A stretch of 64,000 bases of DNA from an uncultured Eubacteriales bacterium (GTDB lineage Bacteria > Bacillota > Clostridia > Oscillospirales > CAG-272). Position 1 is the first letter of the stretch. Each line of letters opens with the position of its first letter. The position numbers and the translations under genes were made by a program. The stretch spans positions 124,001 to 188,000 of the forward strand of contig CAKSZH010000001.1 in the NCBI GenBank assembly GCA_934525675.1, written 5' to 3'. Of the stretch, positions 42,736-51,577 are shown one piece after another. The notes beneath the pieces are model-generated. The model ran no database searches and was not told the DNA's origin. It saw only the letters and a program-made list of their open reading frames with translations.

Positions 42736-43094
42736 AAAAGATTCACGGCGTGTGTGCGGCGGCTGTTTCCGTGCTCCTCGTGTGTCTCGCGCTTTTCACC
42801 GGATGCCGGGATCGGCTGAATGCGGAAACAGAGTTTTCCGGCGGGGACCCGGTCGGTATCGGGGATCTTGAAAGTATCCGCCTGTCCCTGACGGAAACCG
42901 AACCGGAAACGGCGGGGGAGTATGTGTACTGGATCGACGGCGGAAGCAGCACGACCTATCATACCCACGCGGACTGTACGTATCTGTCCGGAAAAAAGGT
43001 CGCGTCCGGCAAAAGAATCGACGCGTTTGCCGCCTGCAAAATGGATCTTTGCTCGCGCTGTGCCGCGCGGGACGGCGTGACTCCGGAGTGGTGA
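42732..43094 (+). CDS. Small lipoprotein with a Cys-rich C-terminal motif
   Basis: A 120-aa predicted lipoprotein. The signal peptide ends in the lipobox LFTGC (Cys25). After an acidic Thr-rich linker the C-terminal 50 residues have a YHTHADCTYL segment followed about 30 residues later by CxxDxCxxC (CKMDLCSRC). This resembles the short Y-H-x-x-x-C-x-x-L...C-x-x-C modules seen at the ends of secreted nucleases and hypothetical proteins in Firmicutes. It may bind a metal. Its function is unknown. It is translationally coupled to the XRE regulator, so the pair may act together in sensing. Confidence 0.8.
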   Translation: MKKIHGVCAAAVSVLLVCLALFTGCRDRLNAETEFSGGDPVGIGDLESIRLSLTETEPETAGEYVYWIDGGSSTTYHTHADCTYLSGKKVASGKRIDAFAACKMDLCSRCAARDGVTPEW

Positions 43095-43102
43095 CACGGC
43101 GG

Positions 43103-43144
43103 CCAATCAAAAAGGAACGCCTTTCGGCGTTCCTTTTTGATTGG
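43103..43144. terminator. Bidirectional Rho-independent terminator
   Basis: A perfect 19-bp inverted repeat (43103-43121 with 43126-43144) carries A5 and T5 runs in the arms. It sits between the convergent lipoprotein genes and can serve both strands. Confidence 0.93.
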
Positions 43145-43154
43145 ATAACCTTGA

Positions 43155-45059
43155 TTATTTGTTCAGGTATTTTTCGAGATCCTTCATGATCTCATTGTAG
43201 ATTTCGGTTGCGGCATTCCGGTTCGGCGCGCAGGCGTAGAACTTTGCGTAGAGCATATAGATGCCGTACTTTTCATACATATCTTCTGCAACATAGGAAG
43301 AGGTAGTTCCGGCAGGAACGAACGGCACATCCAGAGCGTAACCGTTGATAACCATTTCCATCAGACGGTTTCTTGCGCCGTCATTCGGCGAACCATCATC
43401 GTTACAACCCAGAATATAGTATTGGACTACACCGGCGGAGGTGAGGTCAGACTGCAGGACCAGTTCGTTGTTGCAGTATACATTGAGCGTTTTTCCGTCG
43501 TAGGAGGAGAGGAAAAGCGTCCAACCACGTGCACGGATAGGCTTGTATGCAGCAGTCAGCGGACTGGCAACACTCAGATCCAGATTTTCCACATATCCGG
43601 TGCCGAGGTTGTAGATCAGCGTTGCGCCAAACGCATGCGGGGAATAGTCCTTGTTCTGCATGAGTCCGAGGTAATCCGTATCCTTGTAGTCTGCCTCGGG
43701 AATGTAGTAAAGACCGACGCTGCAACGTCCTTTGACCAGCGAGCCTTTCCAGTATTGAGACAGATCGACAACCTTGATTCCCTTGAGTCCGCCTTCTTTG
43801 GTGAAGTCCAGATCAAAATAGACTTTTTCGAGAACTTCTTCGTAGTTGGAGGGACGGGTATCGCTGTTGTCGAATTCGGGGGTAAATTCCGAATCGTCAA
43901 ACGAAAGGTCAAAGGTATGTTGGGGGGTGGGAAGCGTCTTTCCTTCCTGGAAATAACGGTAGAACGCAGCTATTGCCTTTTCGTCGGCAGCATATGCATA
44001 ACCGGTTGAGTACATCAGCCGGATACCGTACCGTGCGTACTGGTCAATGATGTTGCTTTCATAGGTATCGCTGACGACGCCCCCGTTGAGTACCAGGTAC
44101 TTGTGGAAGATGGTCGCCTGAGCGAGCTTTGCCTGATTCGGGTAGGTCGGTGCGGCATAGCAGACCTTCTGACCGTTGAAGTAGAAGGTGATGTAATCCT
44201 TAGTGAACGTCTCAGCGAACATGACATACTGACCGGTGTACTGATCCGATTTCAATCTGAGCAACCGGGTGACGTTTTTGCCCGCAAACATGGTCGGCGC
44301 GACCGTGTCAACAAGACCGCCGCCGATGCTCAGACGCATACTGAACGTATACGTACCGTCTGTTATGGAGCGGATTGCACCGATGGACAGATAGTCATTG
44401 GTGGTAAACTTACCGCCGTTCGAGATGCCGCCGGGCGACTTTCTTGCAGGGATGTAGTAAACGGAGATCTGCGTCCAGCCGTTGGGCGTTGCGCAGTCAA
44501 GTCCTTTTTCGGCAAGATTGATGATCTCAAATCCCTTCAGACCGTCTTTGTCCGAAAAACCGGAGGTGCGGCCGTCGGCGTAATTGAAATCGTACCACGG
44601 GTGGGAGAGAACCTCGTCAAAATTCCCGTCCGGGCTCTCGGGCTTGGTATCCGTTTCGGTCGCGGATTCCGTTTCGGTCGCGGATTCCGTTTCGGTCGCG
44701 GACTCGGTTTCGGTTGCGGATTCGGTGTCCGTTTCTGTGGGGGTCTCCGGTTCCGTAACGGTTTCGGTTACCGTTTCGGACGGTACTTCCGGGTCAGTCG
44801 CGGATTCGGTCGCGGATTCGGACGGAACCTCCGGGTCAGTTGCGGACTCGGTGACGGATTCCTTCGGCGTATCCGATTCGGTACCGGTGGCGGATTCCGT
44901 TTTGCTTTCCTCCGTTGTTTTGGATTCTTCCGGTTTTTGCGTGTTGGTTTCCGCACCCGTCTGGGTTTCTTCCGTCTTACCGCCGTTGCAGGATGCAAGC
45001 GTTGCGGTCAGACCCAGAACCATCAGCAGGGCAAGAAACAGTGCAATGACTTGTTTCAT
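43155..45059 (-). CDS. Large surface lipoprotein with a Thr/Glu/Ser stalk and two copies of an unrecognised domain
   Basis: A 634-aa predicted lipoprotein. The signal peptide ends in LASC (Cys24). Residues 25-146 are a stalk of Thr, Glu, Ser and Pro with ATETES hexapeptide repeats. Two related domains follow, about 147-400 and 406-634. Each starts with an (F/Y)(D/E)EVL and an aromatic-Asp strand, then has GLKG(F/I), YYIP, a DYL block, a strand with a short turn (FNGQKVCY and CNNELVLQ), and ends YxxYGIxxxY with a final helix. The beta-rich pattern hints at a lectin/LamG-like fold, but no family was recognised. GGAGG precedes the ATG at 45059. Composition is unlike the cytosolic neighbours. Confidence 0.82.
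   Translation of the reverse strand: MKQVIALFLALLMVLGLTATLASCNGGKTEETQTGAETNTQKPEESKTTEESKTESATGTESDTPKESVTESATDPEVPSESATESATDPEVPSETVTETVTEPETPTETDTESATETESATETESATETESATETDTKPESPDGNFDEVLSHPWYDFNYADGRTSGFSDKDGLKGFEIINLAEKGLDCATPNGWTQISVYYIPARKSPGGISNGGKFTTNDYLSIGAIRSITDGTYTFSMRLSIGGGLVDTVAPTMFAGKNVTRLLRLKSDQYTGQYVMFAETFTKDYITFYFNGQKVCYAAPTYPNQAKLAQATIFHKYLVLNGGVVSDTYESNIIDQYARYGIRLMYSTGYAYAADEKAIAAFYRYFQEGKTLPTPQHTFDLSFDDSEFTPEFDNSDTRPSNYEEVLEKVYFDLDFTKEGGLKGIKVVDLSQYWKGSLVKGRCSVGLYYIPEADYKDTDYLGLMQNKDYSPHAFGATLIYNLGTGYVENLDLSVASPLTAAYKPIRARGWTLFLSSYDGKTLNVYCNNELVLQSDLTSAGVVQYYILGCNDDGSPNDGARNRLMEMVINGYALDVPFVPAGTTSSYVAEDMYEKYGIYMLYAKFYACAPNRNAATEIYNEIMKDLEKYLNK
44653..44724 (-). repeat. Four 18-bp tandem repeats in the lipoprotein stalk
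   Basis: The plus-strand unit GTTTCGGTCGCGGATTCC starts at 44653, 44671, 44689 and 44707. The first two are identical and the last two differ at one to three bases. They encode a six-residue ESATET-type unit on the minus strand, so copy-number change keeps the frame and only alters stalk length. Confidence 0.93.
44775..44858 (-). repeat. Two 42-bp tandem repeats in the lipoprotein stalk
   Basis: Units at 44775-44816 and 44817-44858 begin TTCGGACGG and encode the two 14-residue units ESATDPEVPSESAT and ESATDPEVPSETVT on the minus strand. Confidence 0.88.
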
Positions 45060-45131
45060 GGTTTTCCTCCGATTGAGATTGAATTGAGGTCGGTCTTCTT
45101 TGTGTATACCGATGAACAACCCTGTATTCAT

Positions 45132-45331
45132 TATAAATGGAATTTATGAACAAATCGACAATTGTAGCGATTTTCCACAAAACCTCCAAATTTGCAGGTA
45201 ATACATTGGTCATAATGTAACACATATATGGAATAATACACCAACGCCCGGCGGGAGTATGTGAAAAGTACGTTGTTCTGCCCGCGAAAACGGTTCTGCC
45301 GCGCCCGGTCCGGAAAACAGAACACAGGCAG
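45132..45331. other. AT-rich upstream region of the large lipoprotein gene
   Basis: No gene is seen. A minus-strand TATAAT box at 45130-45135 lies about 70 bases before the lipoprotein start and may be its -10. The -35 candidates have poor spacing. The region is much richer in A and T than the surrounding DNA. Confidence 0.45.
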
Positions 45332-45375
45332 AAAAAACGCACTCCGTCCTGCCTTTCCGGCTTCGGAGTGCGTTT
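45332..45375 (-). terminator. Rho-independent terminator of the 51-aa membrane peptide gene
   Basis: A 12-bp stem (45335-45346 with 45364-45375) is followed on the minus strand by a T6 run (45332-45337). It lies 75 bases past the small gene's stop. Confidence 0.85.
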
Positions 45376-45449
45376 GCGGTTGTCCGCTTTTTGCCTGCTT
45401 ACGGCGGATGGCTGCCGTTTTCGGGGGGAAGCAACAGGTTGTCCGTTTT

Positions 45450-45605
45450 TTAAGCGAGCGGAGCGATTGCGGGAAGTGCGACGAGTGCGGCGCTCGTGAA
45501 CATGGAAGCAAAGAGGGAAATGGTCAGGGTGATTGCGCCGCCGACGCAGAGGACGGCAAGGATGATGGCAAGAATGCGGATGAAGGTCTTGTTTGATTTT
45601 TTCAT
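45450..45605 (-). CDS. 51-aa hydrophobic membrane peptide
   Basis: A short gene, supported by a good AAAGGA ribosome-binding site nine bases before its ATG at 45605 and by its own terminator downstream. The product starts MKKSNKTFIR. It then has a hydrophobic stretch of about 20 residues (ILAIILAVLCVGGAITLTIS) and a second of Ala, Leu and Phe, ending PAIAPLA. One or two membrane helices are likely. No homologue is recognised. It could be a small membrane regulator or a leaderless toxin-like peptide, but nothing proves either. Confidence 0.7.
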   Translation of the reverse strand: MKKSNKTFIRILAIILAVLCVGGAITLTISLFASMFTSAALVALPAIAPLA

Positions 45606-45780
45606 GGTAAGAATCCTTTCTTTATGGAGGTGACCCGGTTCGGGTCACGGAATGAGTTTCTGGCAGTTTGTTTTTTGTCGCGGAGCCGTCGGGCAGATGA
45701 CAGTCATGCGCCGGTTTGGTAATCCGGAGGCAGAGCCGATCTGCCGTAAGCGGAACAAAGGAAGCCGGAATGTCTGTATA

Positions 45781-47985
45781 TTATCCCTTTCCGCCGAGCG
45801 GAATGCCGGCCGCGGGGATTTTCAGCTTGCGGTAGCCCTTCAGAAGTGTTTCGTCCTCCGCGGGATACGCGTCGGCAACGGCTTGTCCCTTCTTGAGCGT
45901 GATGATCTGAACGCCGGAGGAGGTACGCGTGGTCTTTTTGGGGATGAGCGAGGTACGGACGGCGATGGCGCGGTCGTTGTCGGTCACGATCATCAGGTCA
46001 AACGGATGCTTTTCCTTTTCCACGCCGACGTAGACAACGGGCGACGCGTCGGAATAGGTGCTGGTCAGCTTGCGCCGCGGCGCCTTGGTCTGATAGACCG
46101 AAACGGGGAAGCGGACGCCCTTGCCGTTTGCAAAAATACAGACCATATTTTCGTCCTCCGGCAACTCGTTGCAGACGTAGACCGAGAGCGGCTTTTCTCC
46201 GTCCTCCATGCCGAGCTTGGCGGGAAGGTAATCGCCGAGCATGGACGCCTTGGTCGTGTCAAATTCGCTGACGCGCACCCGGTACGCCTGGCAGTGGTCG
46301 GTAAAGAACATGAGCATATCCGCGTTGTCCGCGTCAAATTCCATGCGCAGGCTGTCGCCGTCGCGGAACTTCTGCTCGTCGTTGCCCATGAGCGAACGCT
46401 GGGTGATCTTCTTGAAGTAGCCCTCGCGCGAGAGCACCAGACGCGCGGTGTAGCTTTCGACGTGCTCCTCCTCCACATATTCCTTCACGTCGTTTGCGTG
46501 GAGGATCATGCTGCGGCGGGGCTTTGCGTACTTCTTTTTAATCTCTGTCAGCTGGTTTGCGATGTACGCGCGGATTTTGAGTTCATCCGCGAGGATTTCT
46601 TCAATTTCCGCAATATCTTTCTTGAGCTGTTCGCATTCGGAAAGACGGTTCAGGATATATTCGCGGTTGAGGTTGCGCAGCTTGATTTCCGCAATGTAGT
46701 CCGCCTGCACCTCGTCGATGCCGAAGCCCGACATGAGGTTCGGGACCACGTCGCTTTCCTTTTCGGTCTGGCGGATGATGCGGATTGCCTTGTCGATGTC
46801 AAGCAGGATCTTGGCAAGTCCCAGCAGAAGATGCAATTTGTCCTTTTTCTTGCCGAGATCGAAGGTCAGCTCTCTCCGGACACACCCCGTGCGGAAGCGG
46901 ATCCATTCGGTGAGGATTTCGTGAATGCCCATCTGGCGCGGGACCGAATCGACGAGCACGTTGAAATTGCATTTGAAGCTGTCCTCCAGGGTGGTCAGCT
47001 TGCACAGCTTTGCCATGAGCTTTTCGGGGTCCACACCGCGGCGGAGGTCAAGCGTCAGCTTGAAGCCGGAGAGGTCGATCTCGTCGCGGCAGTCGGTGAT
47101 CTCTTTGATCTTGCCCGTCTTGACCAGCTCGGTCAGCTTTTCGAGAATGACTTCAATGGTGGTCGAGTAGGGAATTTCAATGATGTCGATGCAGTTGGCT
47201 TCCTTGTCGTAGCGGTAGCGGCAGCGGATGCGGATAGACCCCTGTCCCGTTTCAAAGACGGAGCGCATCTGGTCCTCTTCGTATATGATCTGACCGCCAC
47301 AGGGAAAGTCGGGCGCCTTGATGAGTTCCATCAGCCGTTCTGTCGTGAGATTCGGCTTTTTGAGGAGGGCAATGGTGCCGTCGCAGATTTCTCCGAGGTT
47401 GAACGGGCAGATGTTGGACGCCATGCCGACGGCAATGCCCGTATTTGGGGTGACCAGAACGTTCGGGAAAGTCGTCGGCAGAAGGACCGGCTCCTCCAGC
47501 GTGTTATCGTAGTTGGGGATCATGTCCACGGCGTTTTTGTCAATGCCGCGGAACAGTTCCTGGCAGAACGGATCCAGCTTGACCTCCGTGTAACGCGACG
47601 CTGCGTACTTCATGTCGGAGGAATACTGCTTGCCGAAGCTGCCCTTGGAGTCCACGAACGGATGCAGAAGCGCCTCGTTGCCCCGCGTCAGTCGGACCAT
47701 TGTCTCGTAGATCGCCGCGTCGCCATGCGGGTTGAGCTTCATCGTCTGCCCGACGACGTTGGCGCTCTTGGTACGGTTGCCGGTGAGAAGCCCCATCTTG
47801 TACATGGTGTAAAGCAGCTTGCGGTGCGCCGGTTTGAAGCCGTCGATCTCGGGGATTGCCCGCGAGATGATGACGCTCATGACGTAGGGCATGTAGTTGC
47901 TTTCAATGGTTTCCGTAATCGGCTGCGGTCTTACGGGGGCGGGAATGATCTCCTCGGTCTGGGTTGTCTGTTTTTTTCTCGCCAT
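45781..47985 (-). CDS. DNA topoisomerase IV/gyrase-type subunit A
   Basis: A 734-aa type IIA topoisomerase breakage-reunion subunit. The N-terminal winged-helix and tower region has ESNYMPYVMSVIISRAIPEIDGFKPAHRKLLYTM and the quinolone-site block HGDAAIYETMVRLTRG. The catalytic tyrosine is Tyr132 in YAASRYTEVKL. A coiled coil of about residues 360-470 and a beta-pinwheel-like C-terminal region follow. The C-terminal domain has no GyrA-box (QRRGGKG), so it fits topoisomerase IV (ParC-like) better than GyrA. The ATG at 47985 has GGAGG upstream. The expected subunit B gene is not adjacent. Confidence 0.9.
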   Translation of the reverse strand: MARKKQTTQTEEIIPAPVRPQPITETIESNYMPYVMSVIISRAIPEIDGFKPAHRKLLYTMYKMGLLTGNRTKSANVVGQTMKLNPHGDAAIYETMVRLTRGNEALLHPFVDSKGSFGKQYSSDMKYAASRYTEVKLDPFCQELFRGIDKNAVDMIPNYDNTLEEPVLLPTTFPNVLVTPNTGIAVGMASNICPFNLGEICDGTIALLKKPNLTTERLMELIKAPDFPCGGQIIYEEDQMRSVFETGQGSIRIRCRYRYDKEANCIDIIEIPYSTTIEVILEKLTELVKTGKIKEITDCRDEIDLSGFKLTLDLRRGVDPEKLMAKLCKLTTLEDSFKCNFNVLVDSVPRQMGIHEILTEWIRFRTGCVRRELTFDLGKKKDKLHLLLGLAKILLDIDKAIRIIRQTEKESDVVPNLMSGFGIDEVQADYIAEIKLRNLNREYILNRLSECEQLKKDIAEIEEILADELKIRAYIANQLTEIKKKYAKPRRSMILHANDVKEYVEEEHVESYTARLVLSREGYFKKITQRSLMGNDEQKFRDGDSLRMEFDADNADMLMFFTDHCQAYRVRVSEFDTTKASMLGDYLPAKLGMEDGEKPLSVYVCNELPEDENMVCIFANGKGVRFPVSVYQTKAPRRKLTSTYSDASPVVYVGVEKEKHPFDLMIVTDNDRAIAVRTSLIPKKTTRTSSGVQIITLKKGQAVADAYPAEDETLLKGYRKLKIPAAGIPLGGKG

Positions 47986-47999
47986 CAGGGAGACCTCCT

Positions 48000-49034
48000 T
48001 CAATCAATTTTCTTTATCGTATGCGCAGATGCGCGGATCAGTCGGTTGTAAAGCGCGAGCCCGATGCCGTCTTCCTCCGGCAGATGCGCGTAGATGACAT
48101 CGGCATGGAAACGGTCGGCGTCGCGGAGCAGGTAAAAAAGACGGTGCGCCTCGGTTTCGGGGTGCGCGGAAGAACCGATGGGGAGAAGCAGTCCCGTGTC
48201 CGTGAGTTGCGGTACCTCTTCGTCATAGCAGAGGATCACGCATTTTTTCTTTGCCTGTTCTGCCCGCAGAAACGCGAGAATTTTCTGTTCCTCACCTGAA
48301 AGCAGCACCACCGGCGTTGCGGGAGCGTAATGCTTGTACTTCATGCCGGGGGAGAGCGGATGCTCATCCTTGCCGATCTGTTCCTTCACCGCGCGGGCGA
48401 CGGTTACATCGGGGCATACAGAGCGGAGCATATCAAAGGTGATCCCGCCGGGGCGGAGCAGGGTAGCATTGCCGTCGTCTGCCTTGACAATGGTGGATTC
48501 AAGCCCGATCTCGGAGGAGCCTCCGTCAAGAATCATGTCCACTCTGCCCATCATGTCGTCCGCCACGTGGCGGGCGCAGGTCGGAGACGGTTTACCCGAC
48601 AGATTTGCCGACGGCGCGGCGATCGGAACACCGGTCGCCTCAATCAGCGCGTGGGCAACGGGATGCGAGGGACAGCGCACGGCGACGGTTTCAAGACCTC
48701 CCGTGACCGAGAGGGGAATGATCGGTTTTCGTTTCAGGATCACCGTAATGGGACCGGGCATAAAGGCATCTGCCAGCTTGTAGTACAGGTCGTTCGTGTA
48801 TGCGTATTTTTCCGCGTCCCGGGGATCCGCAATATGAATGATGAGCGGGTTGTCCGACGGACGACCCTTTGCGGCATAAATCTTTCTTGCCGCGTCCGCG
48901 TCGGTTGCGTCTCCGCCGAGTCCGTAGACCGTCTCGGTCGGGAAAACAACCAGTCCTCCGTGGCGGAGGATGGCGGCGGCGCGCGCAAGCGTATCCGTGT
49001 CTTTTTCGGTTACTTTGATGAGTTCGGTTTCCAT
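48000..49034 (-). CDS. ywlC: L-threonylcarbamoyladenylate synthase, Sua5 type
   Basis: A 344-aa protein. The YrdC domain (about 1-205) has GGLVVFPTETVYGLGGDA, AAKGRPSDNPLIIHI, PGPITVILK and PSANLSGKPSPT. The C-terminal Sua5 domain (about 220-340) begins around SPGMKYKHYAPATPVV. It makes threonylcarbamoyl-AMP from Thr, bicarbonate and ATP, the first step of t6A synthesis, and so supplies TsaB/TsaD/TsaE. The start is 3 bases after the prfA stop; there is no clear RBS, so translation is probably coupled. Confidence 0.94.
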   Translation of the reverse strand: METELIKVTEKDTDTLARAAAILRHGGLVVFPTETVYGLGGDATDADAARKIYAAKGRPSDNPLIIHIADPRDAEKYAYTNDLYYKLADAFMPGPITVILKRKPIIPLSVTGGLETVAVRCPSHPVAHALIEATGVPIAAPSANLSGKPSPTCARHVADDMMGRVDMILDGGSSEIGLESTIVKADDGNATLLRPGGITFDMLRSVCPDVTVARAVKEQIGKDEHPLSPGMKYKHYAPATPVVLLSGEEQKILAFLRAEQAKKKCVILCYDEEVPQLTDTGLLLPIGSSAHPETEAHRLFYLLRDADRFHADVIYAHLPEEDGIGLALYNRLIRASAHTIKKID

Positions 49035-49037
49035 ATG

Positions 49038-50132
49038 TCACATGACGGCAGAGTCCGCCGTCCCTTTGAGTTTATTTGCCGAGTCCGACGCGATGAGCGC
49101 GTCGATCATGCCGCCGATCTCGCCGTCGAGAAAGGTATCCAGCGAGTACAGCGTCAGTCCGATGCGGTGATCGGTCACGCGGTTCTGGGGGAAGTTGTAG
49201 GTGCGGATTTTTGCGCTCCGGTCGCCGGTGCTGACCTGTGCTTTGCGGGTACCGGAAACCTCCGCATTGCGTTTTTCCTCTTCCATCGCATACAGCTTGG
49301 TCTTGAGCATCAGCATGGCTTTGGCGCGGTTCTGGAGCTGACTGCGCTCCTCCTGACATTCCACCACAATGCCGGTCGGCTTGTGGGTCAGTCTCACGGC
49401 GGATTCGGTTTTGTTGATGTGCTGACCGCCCGCTCCGCTGGATTTGCAGGATTCAAAAATGAGATCCGCGGGATCGACCGTGACCGAAATGTCCTCCGCC
49501 TCCGGGAGTACCGCGACGGTTGCCGCCGAGGTCTGGAGCTTGTTTGCCGCCCCCGTGACGGGGACCCTCTGCACACGGTGAACACCCGATTCAAACTTGA
49601 AGCGGGAGTACGCTCCGTCGCCGGATACCATGAATACGATCTCCCGGTATCCGCCGAGCTCGGTCGGATTTGAAGACTCCACCGTGACGGAAAAGCCGGT
49701 CCGCTCGGCGTACATACAGTACATCCGGTAAAGATCCGCGGCAAACAGTGCGGCTTCCTCGCCGCCGGTTCCCGCGCGGATCTCCACCATGACGTTTTTG
49801 TCGTCGTTCGGGTCGCGGGGAATGAGCAGGAGCTGAAGCTCGCGGTAGAGCTTTTCCGCAGTCTCCGCGGCATTCTTCCGCTCTTCCTCCGCAAGTCGGA
49901 GAAGCTCCGCGTCGTTCTCCCCGGAGGAGAGGACCGCTTCCGCTTCCTTCTTTCCGTCAAGCGCCGCAAGGTACTTCCCGAAACAATCCATCAGGGGCGT
50001 CATCGCGCGGTATTCTTTCATGAGCTTTGCGTAGTCGGCGGGGCGGGCGAGCAGTGCGGGATCTCCGAGCCGCTCGCCGTCCTCTTCGTATTTGCGCTGT
50101 GCCGCCGTCAGGCGTTCAATGAGCGCGTCCAC
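49038..50132 (-). CDS. prfA: Peptide chain release factor 1
   Basis: A 364-aa class I release factor that reads UAA and UAG stop codons. The peptidyl-hydrolysis GGQ is in SSGAGGQHINKTESAVRLTHKPTGI. The N-terminal coiled coil and the late KIRTYNFPQNRVTDHRIGLT block are typical. The start codon is GTG at 50132, two bases after the stop of the aminopeptidase gene, with no clear RBS, so it is probably read by coupled translation. The gene order prfA followed by a Sua5-type gene is common in Firmicutes. Confidence 0.96.
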   Translation of the reverse strand: MDALIERLTAAQRKYEEDGERLGDPALLARPADYAKLMKEYRAMTPLMDCFGKYLAALDGKKEAEAVLSSGENDAELLRLAEEERKNAAETAEKLYRELQLLLIPRDPNDDKNVMVEIRAGTGGEEAALFAADLYRMYCMYAERTGFSVTVESSNPTELGGYREIVFMVSGDGAYSRFKFESGVHRVQRVPVTGAANKLQTSAATVAVLPEAEDISVTVDPADLIFESCKSSGAGGQHINKTESAVRLTHKPTGIVVECQEERSQLQNRAKAMLMLKTKLYAMEEEKRNAEVSGTRKAQVSTGDRSAKIRTYNFPQNRVTDHRIGLTLYSLDTFLDGEIGGMIDALIASDSANKLKGTADSAVM

Positions 50133-50134
50133 GG

Positions 50135-51523
50135 TTATTCAAAATCGTAGAACGCGGTGAACGCGCGGTGTGCCTCATACAGATCGACCTTGGAAATGAG
50201 TTCGTAGGGCGCGTGCATTGCCAGCACACCGACACCCATATCCACCGTGTCGATGTTGTGCTTTGCAATATACTTTGCAACGGTTCCGCCGCCGCCGAAG
50301 TCCACCTTGCCGAGCTCCGCCATCTGCCAGACAACGCCCTCGCTTGCCAGTGCGCGACGTACCCAGCCGACAAATTCGGCGCTTGCGTCGTTGGAGCCGC
50401 CCTTGCCGCCGGAGCCGGTGTACTTGCACATGGAGATACCGCAGTTGATGATGGAGGAGTTGCGGATTTCAAACGCGTCCGCAAAGTTGGGGTCGTAGTT
50501 CGCGGTGACGTCCGAGGAGAGGCACTTCGAGTGTGCGCGGACGATTGCCGGTCTGCCGCCGAGTTCTGTTGCGATCGCGTCCATCAGATCGACGAGCAGG
50601 TCATTCTGCATACCGCTGACGCCCTCGGAGCCGATCTCTTCCTTGTCGACGAGAATGGTCATGAGCGTGTGGGTCGTGTTCTTCGATTCCATGATTGCGG
50701 TCAGGGAGGGGTACGCGCAGACCTTGTCGTCGTGTCCGTAGCCGCCGACGAGCGAGCGGTCAAAGCCGATGTCGCGGGACATTGCCGCGGGAACGGCACA
50801 TACCTCCGCCGAGAGGAAGTCCTCCTCGGTGATGCCGTACTTTTCGTTGAGCAGCTTCATGATGTTCAGCTTGATGAGATCGCCGCCGTCTTCATCCTTG
50901 ATGGGGCGGCTGCCGACCACCACGTTGAGCTTCTCTGCGGGGATCGCGGTACCGAGCGGCTTCTGGCTCTGCTCTCTGCCGAGATGGGGGAGAAGATCGT
51001 CGATATAGAACTGCGGGTCGCCCGCGTCCTCGCCGATGTTGAAATCGACCGGGGTGCCGTCCGCCTTCACAATCACGCCGCGGAACGCGAGCGGGATGGT
51101 CGGCCACTGGTATTTGCGGATGCCGCCGTAGTAATGCGTCTTGAACATGGCAAGACCGCCGTCCTCATAAAGCGGGCAGGGCTTGAGGTCAAGGCGGGGA
51201 GAGTCGATGTGTGCCGCCGCGATGCGGATGCCGTTTTCGATCGGCTCCGTGCCGATGCGGAACAGGAAAATGTTCTTGCCGCGGTTGATGAAGTAATATT
51301 TGCCGCCCTTTTCGATCTTGTCACCGAGCTCGTATTTCCGGAAGCCTGCGTTCTTTGCAAGCTTTTCGGACGCGGTGACCGCGTCGCGCTCGGTCTTTGC
51401 GTGGTCGAGGAATTTCTTGTAGTCCTCGGCATATGCGTATGCCGCGTCAATGACCTCGTCCGAGCAAAGCTCGTAGACGGTCTTCTTCTGATAAAACAGT
51501 TTGTCCTTGAGTGTTTCTGCCAT
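50135..51523 (-). CDS. M18-family aminopeptidase (zinc-dependent)
   Basis: A 462-aa peptidase of the aspartyl aminopeptidase/aminopeptidase I family. The metal-binding and catalytic motifs include AAAHIDSPRLDLKP, VDKEEIGSEGVSGM and the late His of VLAMHAPYELISK. The family removes N-terminal Asp, Glu or neutral residues from peptides in the cytoplasm as a large tetrahedral dodecamer. GGAGG precedes the ATG at 51523. prfA follows two bases after its stop. Confidence 0.93.
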   Translation of the reverse strand: MAETLKDKLFYQKKTVYELCSDEVIDAAYAYAEDYKKFLDHAKTERDAVTASEKLAKNAGFRKYELGDKIEKGGKYYFINRGKNIFLFRIGTEPIENGIRIAAAHIDSPRLDLKPCPLYEDGGLAMFKTHYYGGIRKYQWPTIPLAFRGVIVKADGTPVDFNIGEDAGDPQFYIDDLLPHLGREQSQKPLGTAIPAEKLNVVVGSRPIKDEDGGDLIKLNIMKLLNEKYGITEEDFLSAEVCAVPAAMSRDIGFDRSLVGGYGHDDKVCAYPSLTAIMESKNTTHTLMTILVDKEEIGSEGVSGMQNDLLVDLMDAIATELGGRPAIVRAHSKCLSSDVTANYDPNFADAFEIRNSSIINCGISMCKYTGSGGKGGSNDASAEFVGWVRRALASEGVVWQMAELGKVDFGGGGTVAKYIAKHNIDTVDMGVGVLAMHAPYELISKVDLYEAHRAFTAFYDFE

Positions 51524-51577
51524 GGTATATATCCTCCTTTTTGCCGCAATGCGGCGAAACGATTGACTGAGTATCGG

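Noticed and set aside
44653..44858. A CRISPR-like array in the lipoprotein gene
   Set aside because: The repeats are direct tandem units without spacers, keep the reading frame and encode a Thr/Glu stalk.
45652..48051. A plus-strand open frame of about 800 codons opposite the topoisomerase gene
   Set aside because: The minus-strand gene has clear catalytic motifs. The plus frame has none.
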